This document shows positions 59,009-64,000 of a stretch of 64,000 bases of DNA, one piece after another. Below the pieces are notes generated by a model. The model was not told where the DNA came from. It saw only the letters and a list, made by a program, of their open reading frames with translations, and did not search any database. Source of the stretch: Thiogranum sp963752745 (GTDB lineage: Bacteria > Pseudomonadota > Gammaproteobacteria > DSM-19610); NCBI GenBank assembly GCA_963752745.1, contig CAVWAK010000047.1:1-64000 (forward strand). Reading direction: 5' to 3'. Position numbers and translations under genes: made by a program. Numbering within the stretch: the stretch's first letter is position 1; each line of letters starts with the position of its first letter.

Positions 59009-60947
59009 TCAATAACGCTGTTTTACGGTTGGCAACCGGCTCGACAGGCGGGTGACCGGTTGCTCCAGCCGCCAGTCGAAAATGGTGGCGTAAGCAAGCA
59101 CTCGCCGAACGTAGGTGCGCGTTTCCTTGAACGGGATGCGTTCCATCCACAGGCTGGCATTCATGTCGCCGTCGCCTGGCAACCAGCGGGAAACGCGGTG
59201 GGGGCCGGCATTGTAGGCCGCCGCCGCCAGTACTGGCGAACCGTTATAGCGGGTCATGAGTTTGTTCAGGTAGGCACTGCCGAGGCGGATGTTGTTGTTC
59301 GAGCTGATCAGGCTTGCCTGCCCCCGGTAGCGCAGGTTGATGGCGCGTGCAGTTTGTTTGCCAGTACTGGGCATCAGTTGCATGAGGCCCAGGGCGCCTA
59401 CTGAAGAGCGGGCGTCTTCCATGAAAGCGCTTTCCTGGCGGATAACACCGTAGATCAGCCCGGGGTCGAGATCGTAGCGGCGTGCATTGGTGAAAATGGA
59501 TTCGCGATGGGGCAGCGGAAACCGCAGTGTAAGATCAGACCAGTGTTGCGCCCTGGAGGCGGTGAAAATGGCGCGGTCGTGCCAGCCCCAGCGATGTGCG
59601 AGAGTGGCAGCGACCTTGAGCTTGTCGCGCGGCAGATTACGGGTAGTGTAATACCATTCGCGCCTTGCATCAGTGCGCTTGCCGGTCATGTAAAGTTCCC
59701 GGGCACGTTCGATACCGGGAATTTGCTCAACAGTTTCTAACTGTTGATCGCTGAATTTCAGACTAATGTCGTTCATCTCATACGGGCGTTGCAACTGGTC
59801 GGCAGCAAGAAAACCAAAGTAGGTGCGTTCGCTGCTGAGACTGGCGTAGGCGGTGAGCGCATCGCCTTTGAGACCTTTCTCCTGCAGCGCATAGGCACGC
59901 CAGTAGCGCCAGTTATCTGCATGTGCGTTCGCTTTCGGTGAGGTCGTCGATCCAGTGCAGGGCACTATCCCAGTCTTTGTCGGCCAGCGCGGTCCTGATA
60001 CGCCATTCGCGAATAGCGGTAGTGGCCTGTGCGTCGGGGACGCTGGCCAGCCACACAGAAGCTTGCGGATGGCTGTCCAGCGCGCCATGCAAGCCAATCT
60101 TCGCCAGCACTTCGCCTTGCTGGCTTGCGCTGAAGCGGTGGTTTTCTGACAGTTTTTGCCAGTGCTTCCAGGCCTGTTCCGGTTTGTGGCGTGCCAGTCG
60201 CTTGCTGGCGTGTACCAGGATTTCCCGAACCAGCGGCGTATCTTGCCGGGCCCAGTCTTTCGATATGGCGGCAGTTGGACGTTTGTGGGCGAATTGCCAG
60301 CGCTTTACCCAGCTGCGGTCTTCGGCTGAAAGACGCTTCGCAAGGTAGCCGGCGAGACTGGACTTCTGGTTGGCAAAGGCCAGACGGATACGTGCCCAGA
60401 TGTGCTCGCTGCTGATCATGGAGCTGGCATAGAGCTGGTCGAAGGCGGTGTCACAGACGTCAGGCTGCGAATGCCCTACCAGCCAGAGTGAAAGCGCATC
60501 CCTGAGCGCCTGTTGCCGGTCGCCTTTTTGCAGGCGTGCGCGAATATCGTAGCACTGCAGGGTGACTGAATTCCGGGGTGTATAAAACCTGAGATAGTTG
60601 TCCCAGTCTTTGCGCTGCCCGAGCTTGTGTAGCCAGCTGCTTCGCAGACGGCTCGCGATAGGCTGGTCACGATACATATGCAGAAAGCCTTCAACTTCTG
60701 CTGGTTTCGCCTTACTGAGTTTGCGTCGCAGCGCCTGGTATTCGAGGTAGCCGTAGAGCGGGTAATTGGTGAGCTTGGCCTCCAGTTGCCGGTACTCGCC
60801 GAGCTTGCCGGCTTTGAGTGCGGATTCTGCCTTTAGAAACTGCTCTCTTTGTTTCTCAATCACGCTGGCTGTAACCGTTCCGGCACCAAGCAGCAGTAAA
60901 ACCAAAATAAATCTTCCCGGGTAACGGGGCATAGCCTGTGCTTCCAT
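59009..60947 (-). CDS. slt: Soluble lytic murein transglycosylase Slt (apparent frame break)
   Basis: Periplasmic peptidoglycan lyase. The first frame (60947 to about 59920) gives a signal peptide (RFILVLLLLGAGTVTASVIE) and the superhelical U-domain, and ends HWIDDLTESE then RTCR-stop. The other frame resumes at HADNWRYWRAYALQEKG, which is what the family needs next, and continues with the linker and the catalytic domain: VIRQESAFMEDARSSVGALG with the catalytic glutamate, LMQLMPSTGKQTA, AYNAGPHRVSRWL and IPFKETRTYVRRVLAY. One base seems to be missing near 59920-59925. Restored length is about 645, normal for Slt. Confidence 0.93.
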
Positions 60948-60987
60948 TTCCAGCCAGTCAGTAACGCTGCCGTGCTGCTTACAATAA

Positions 60988-61830
60988 ATGACTCAGCCCC
61001 AAGGTACAATGCAGTCGATGGACAGCATGATGTTATTGACCGCTTATCTGGCGCTAGGTTGCTTTGCAGGTGTAGTGGCGGGGTTGCTGGGGGTGGGCGG
61101 CGGATTGATCATGGTGCCGATTCTGGCATTGCTGTTTGGTCTGCACGGATTCACTGCTGAACACATCATGCAGCTGGCTGTGGGTACATCGCTGGCGGTG
61201 ATTGTATTCACGTCGGTGTCATCGGCTTTGGCGCATCACCGTCGTGGCGCTGTGCGCTGGCCACTGGTGCTGCAATTGTCGATGGGCTTTGCGGTGGGCG
61301 GTTGGTTGGGCGGCGTGCTTGCGGTTTGGTTGGGCGGGGTCCTGCTGGCACTGGTGTTTGGTTTGTTCGAGCTTGTGGTGGCAGCACAGATGATGCTCGG
61401 TAAGGCGCCGCCGGTTGGTCGTTCTGAGCCCGGTGTCGTGAGTAACGCCTTCGCAGGTATTTTTATAGGTGCTGTGTCTGCCTTGCTGGGTATTGGCGGC
61501 GGCACCCTGACGGTACCCTGGTTAACCTGGCATAACCTTGATATACGTGCGGCGGTAGGGACGTCAGCAGCCTGCGGTTTACCTATAGCACTGGTTGGTT
61601 CGGCAGGGTTCATGGTGGCTGGATGGGGGCAGGCCGGTCTGCCTGCTGCCAGCAGTGGCTATGTTTACTGGCCGGCGGTTGCCGGTATCAGTATTGCCAG
61701 TGTCAGCAGCGCACCACTCGGTGCCCGCCTGGCGCATTATCTGGATCAGCGTCGACTCAAGCTGGTATTCGCCGGTTTTCTGGCCTGCCTGGGTGTGCTG
61801 ATGATTGTCAGAAACCTTTTTACCTGGTGA
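60988..61830 (+). CDS. TauE/SafE family sulfite/organosulfonate exporter
   Basis: Membrane transporter of the TauE/SafE (DUF81) family. 280 residues with eight predicted helices and the repeated glycine-rich motifs GVVAGLLGVGGGLIMVPILA and GAVSALLGIGGGTLTVPWLT, one in each half. Members export sulfite, sulfoacetate and related anions. Position beside sat, facing it across a shared terminator, and the sulfur genes elsewhere in the window favour sulfite export. The N-terminus could start at later methionines. Confidence 0.88.
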   Translation: MTQPQGTMQSMDSMMLLTAYLALGCFAGVVAGLLGVGGGLIMVPILALLFGLHGFTAEHIMQLAVGTSLAVIVFTSVSSALAHHRRGAVRWPLVLQLSMGFAVGGWLGGVLAVWLGGVLLALVFGLFELVVAAQMMLGKAPPVGRSEPGVVSNAFAGIFIGAVSALLGIGGGTLTVPWLTWHNLDIRAAVGTSAACGLPIALVGSAGFMVAGWGQAGLPAASSGYVYWPAVAGISIASVSSAPLGARLAHYLDQRRLKLVFAGFLACLGVLMIVRNLFTW

Positions 61831-61838
61831 GCCAACAA

Positions 61839-61883
61839 AAAAGGGGGCGGAGGGATTAATTTCTAATCCCTCCGCCCCCTTTT
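61839..61883. terminator. Bidirectional terminator between the TauE/SafE gene and sat
   Basis: Perfect 20-bp inverted repeat (61839-61858 and 61864-61883) with a five-base loop and A/T runs on both outer sides, placed between two convergent stops. It will end both transcripts. Confidence 0.95.
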
Positions 61884-61895
61884 ACAGCTTCTCGA

Positions 61896-63089
61896 TCAGC
61901 TGGCTTTTTGCGTCTGGTAGTAGTCGATCAGGATCTGTGCGACTTCAGGACGTGAGAATTCCTTGGGTGGCGCAGAGCCTTCGCCCAGCATTTCGCGAAC
62001 CTTGGTGCCGGACAGCAGTACGAAGTCTTCCTTCTGGTGGTCCGGTGCTTCGCACATCATGACGACCTTGTTCAGCTTCTTCGACCATGCGGTGTGATCT
62101 GCCTTGAAGATTTCGATGGCCAGTGCACCTGCAGGTACCTCGTCCTCGAAGATGGTCTGCGCATCGAAGGCGCCATAGTAGTCGCCTACGCCGGCATGGT
62201 CGCGACCGATGATGAAGTGCGTTGCACCCATGTTCTGGCGGAAGTAGGCGTGCAGTACGGCCTCACGCGGACCGGCGTAAAGCATGTCGAATCCGTAGCC
62301 GGTGACCATGGCGCTGTTGGCCGGGAAGTATAATTCGACCATTTTGCGGATGGCGGCATCGCGGACCGGTGCCGGAATATCGCCTGGCTTGAGCTTGCCG
62401 AGCAGCATATGAATAACCAGTCCGTCGCAACCAAGGCGATCCATGGCCATGTGGCACAGTTCTTCGTGCGCCAGGTGCATGGGGTTACGCGTCTGGAAAG
62501 CGACGATTTTTTTCCAGCCGTGTTCCTTGATCTCGTTGCGGATTTCAACAGCAGTACGGAATGTATCAGGGAACTCTGTCTGGAAATAACTGAAGCTCAG
62601 TACCTGGATAGGACCGGAGATGGCAAAACGGCCCTGTGTATTGAAGGCGGCGACGCCGGGATGCTCCGGATCCTGTGTCCTGTAGACCTTGTCGGTCATC
62701 AGCTTCATCTGATCATCGGAGACTTCTTCAATGGCTTCGACATCCTGAATAGCAATAACCGGATTGCCATCAACATTCGGGTCGCGCAATGCAATCCGCT
62801 TGGCATCCTTGATGTCAGAAATATCCTGAACCAGGTTAAGAATCGGTACCGGGAAGAACTGGCCCGAGGTGGTTTTCATGTTTTCCGCACAGCCGAGGCC
62901 GTCAGCCAGATTCATGAAGCCGGTCAGTGGTGTGAAGTAACCACCACCCATCATGACGGCGTTACCGGCAGCAGCGGAGCTGATCATGACAGAAGGCAGG
63001 CTTTCTGCTTCCTTGGTTAAACGACTATGTTCTTCTGAGTCGTAAACGAATAGGGGTTTCAGTTCATCGGAACCAATAGGTTTTATCAT
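61896..63089 (-). CDS. sat: Sulfate adenylyltransferase (ATP sulfurylase), dissimilatory type
   Basis: Interconverts APS plus pyrophosphate with ATP plus sulfate. From ATG 63089 with AAGGAG at a good distance (an open frame to 63194 adds a non-family leader) it has 397 residues. Motifs: KKIVAFQTRNPMHLAHEELC with the QXRNP and HXXH elements, HMLLGKLKPGDIPAPVR and FIIGRDHAGVGDYYG. This homomeric form, unlike the assimilatory CysDN pair, is the one used in sulfur oxidisers to make ATP from APS and in sulfate reducers. No aprAB is in the window. Monocistronic, with its own terminator. Confidence 0.95.
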   Translation of the reverse strand: MIKPIGSDELKPLFVYDSEEHSRLTKEAESLPSVMISSAAAGNAVMMGGGYFTPLTGFMNLADGLGCAENMKTTSGQFFPVPILNLVQDISDIKDAKRIALRDPNVDGNPVIAIQDVEAIEEVSDDQMKLMTDKVYRTQDPEHPGVAAFNTQGRFAISGPIQVLSFSYFQTEFPDTFRTAVEIRNEIKEHGWKKIVAFQTRNPMHLAHEELCHMAMDRLGCDGLVIHMLLGKLKPGDIPAPVRDAAIRKMVELYFPANSAMVTGYGFDMLYAGPREAVLHAYFRQNMGATHFIIGRDHAGVGDYYGAFDAQTIFEDEVPAGALAIEIFKADHTAWSKKLNKVVMMCEAPDHQKEDFVLLSGTKVREMLGEGSAPPKEFSRPEVAQILIDYYQTQKAS

Positions 63090-63372
63090 GACTCGCTCCT
63101 TGGTGCAGTCGCGTAAGAATATGCTGATTTGCGAAATGCGCCGGATCATAGCATGGAAAATCCGGTGCTGCGTGAAACGAAATTTATGCGGCAATTAATA
63201 GGCTGATCGAGCGATATGATCGATTTAAAATCAATAACTTTCGCGTGATTCAGGGGGTCTGGCAAATCTGGCAGAGGAGACGCAACCAGCAGGAATTCGG
63301 ATGTCGCGGATTAGAACGAGTCTGGATCAGGCCCGCTCTCAGGCAATTTAGGCAGATTTGAAAATAACCGGG

Positions 63373-64000
63373 TTAGCCGCCGGTGAGCGACATAAAGCGC
63401 ACCACCTGCTCGGGACGTTCGTTGAATTCATGGCGTTCAGGTTTGATCGCAATGGCATCAATAATCGCCTGTTCGAGTCCTGCATCACTGATGCCTGCCC
63501 GCAGCAGAGGACGTAGTTCCACATTATCGTTCTGCCCCAGGCACAGATACAGTGTGCCATCGGCCGACAGCCGCACCCGATTGCAGGTCTCGCAAAAGTG
63601 TTGCGATATCGGTGTGATAAATCCAATCTTGAGGTCTGTTCCGGCAACCTGGACATAACGTGCAGGACCGCCACCGGGCATGACGCCGGGTACCAGTTCG
63701 AAGCGTTCCGCCAGGCGTTGCTTAACCGTTTGCAGGTCGACATAGTGCGTGCTGGCCAAACGTCCGGTGTCGCCCATCGGCATGGTTTCGATGAAGCGCA
63801 AGGTGAAGCCGTGTTCCAGGCAGAACTCGACCATGTCTTCAACTTCGTCATCGTTGACGCCGGCCATGACGACCATGTTTATCTTGATGGGGTTCAGGCC
63901 TGCCTGTTTGGCGGCCATCAGGCCGGCCATCACCTTGTCGAGTTTGCCCTGGGTGATTTCCTTGAAACGTTCGGGGCGCAGGGTATCCAGACTGACGTTG
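63373..64000 (-). CDS. moaA: GTP 3',8-cyclase MoaA (5' part outside window)
   Basis: Radical-SAM enzyme for the first step of molybdenum cofactor synthesis. Only the C-terminal 208 residues are here, from NVSLDTLRPERFKEITQGKL to the stop. Visible landmarks are KINMVVMAGVNDDEVEDMVE, LRFIETMPMGDTGRL, the second [4Fe-4S] cluster CETCNRVRLSADGTLYLC (C-x2-C-x13-C) and the C-terminal double glycine (SLTGG) that enters the active site. The N-terminal radical-SAM CxxxCxxC lies beyond the edge. The 283-bp gap to sat holds no recognised element. Confidence 0.97.
   Translation of the reverse strand, partial: NVSLDTLRPERFKEITQGKLDKVMAGLMAAKQAGLNPIKINMVVMAGVNDDEVEDMVEFCLEHGFTLRFIETMPMGDTGRLASTHYVDLQTVKQRLAERFELVPGVMPGGGPARYVQVAGTDLKIGFITPISQHFCETCNRVRLSADGTLYLCLGQNDNVELRPLLRAGISDAGLEQAIIDAIAIKPERHEFNERPEQVVRFMSLTGG

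Overview
The window is a stretch of chromosome from a gammaproteobacterium, probably a sulfur-oxidising, facultatively microaerobic one. Gene orders typical of Gammaproteobacteria support this: dprA-smg-topA-tsaC-hemF, def/fmt-rsmB-ntrYX-trkAH, hisBHAFIE-tatABC, and rpsU-yqeY-dnaG-rpoD diverging from tsaD. The sulfur signal is a dissimilatory-type ATP sulfurylase (sat), a TauE/SafE sulfite exporter, a rhodanese next to a DsrE2-like protein, and ttcA. The respiratory signal is a cbb3 oxidase operon (ccoNOQP-ccoG-ccoH), ompW and an Fnr/Anr regulator. The species cannot be named from the sequence.

Layout. 1-6.6 kb, minus strand: hemF (3' part cut by the window), tsaC, topA, smg, dprA and a LysM protein. 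6.8-17.5 kb, plus strand: def, fmt, rsmB, a DUF4390 protein, an NtrY-like kinase, an NtrX-like regulator with a degenerate AAA+ domain, trkA, trkH and two small genes. 17.5-21.1 kb: ttcA, rhodanese, dsrE2, pip, dtd. 21.1-28.4 kb, minus strand: the cbb3 block, ompW with an Fnr-type box upstream, and fnr. 28.5-37.9 kb: histidine biosynthesis, Tat translocase, a periplasmic DUF255 thioredoxin-like protein, a pentapeptide-repeat protein, an M48-like pseudoprotease and a secreted protein.

38.3-45.7 kb is the accessory region. It holds a two-gene c-di-GMP locus with degenerate signature motifs, an IS30-family element, a frame-disrupted PEP-CTERM gene, an unknown gene, and a run of three tRNA-derived repeats ending in the functional CAT tRNA. 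Between these repeats sit two tiny islets, one carrying hemG and one a 62-residue membrane protein.

45.7-64 kb: the macromolecular synthesis operon (rpoD, dnaG, yqeY, rpsU), tsaD, plsY, folB, folK, midA, uppP, an encapsulated-ferritin homologue with no encapsulin and no targeting tail, a membrane methyltransferase, cca, an NDUFA9-like protein, soluble lytic transglycosylase, TauE/SafE, sat and the 3' part of moaA.

Sequence quality. At least five genes (hemF, tsaD, midA, slt and the PEP-CTERM gene) carry single-base frame breaks inside otherwise well-conserved sequence, several in homopolymers. TsaD is normally essential and breaks in the same way as the others, so the most economical reading is indel error in the assembly. 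Real pseudogenes, particularly the PEP-CTERM gene, remain possible.

The most unusual items are the tRNA 3'-end islets, the NtrX-like regulator without GAFTGA and Walker B acids, the orphan encapsulated ferritin, and a series of proteins that keep a fold but lose catalytic motifs (HD-GYP, GGDEF, M48, the HD domain of Cca).
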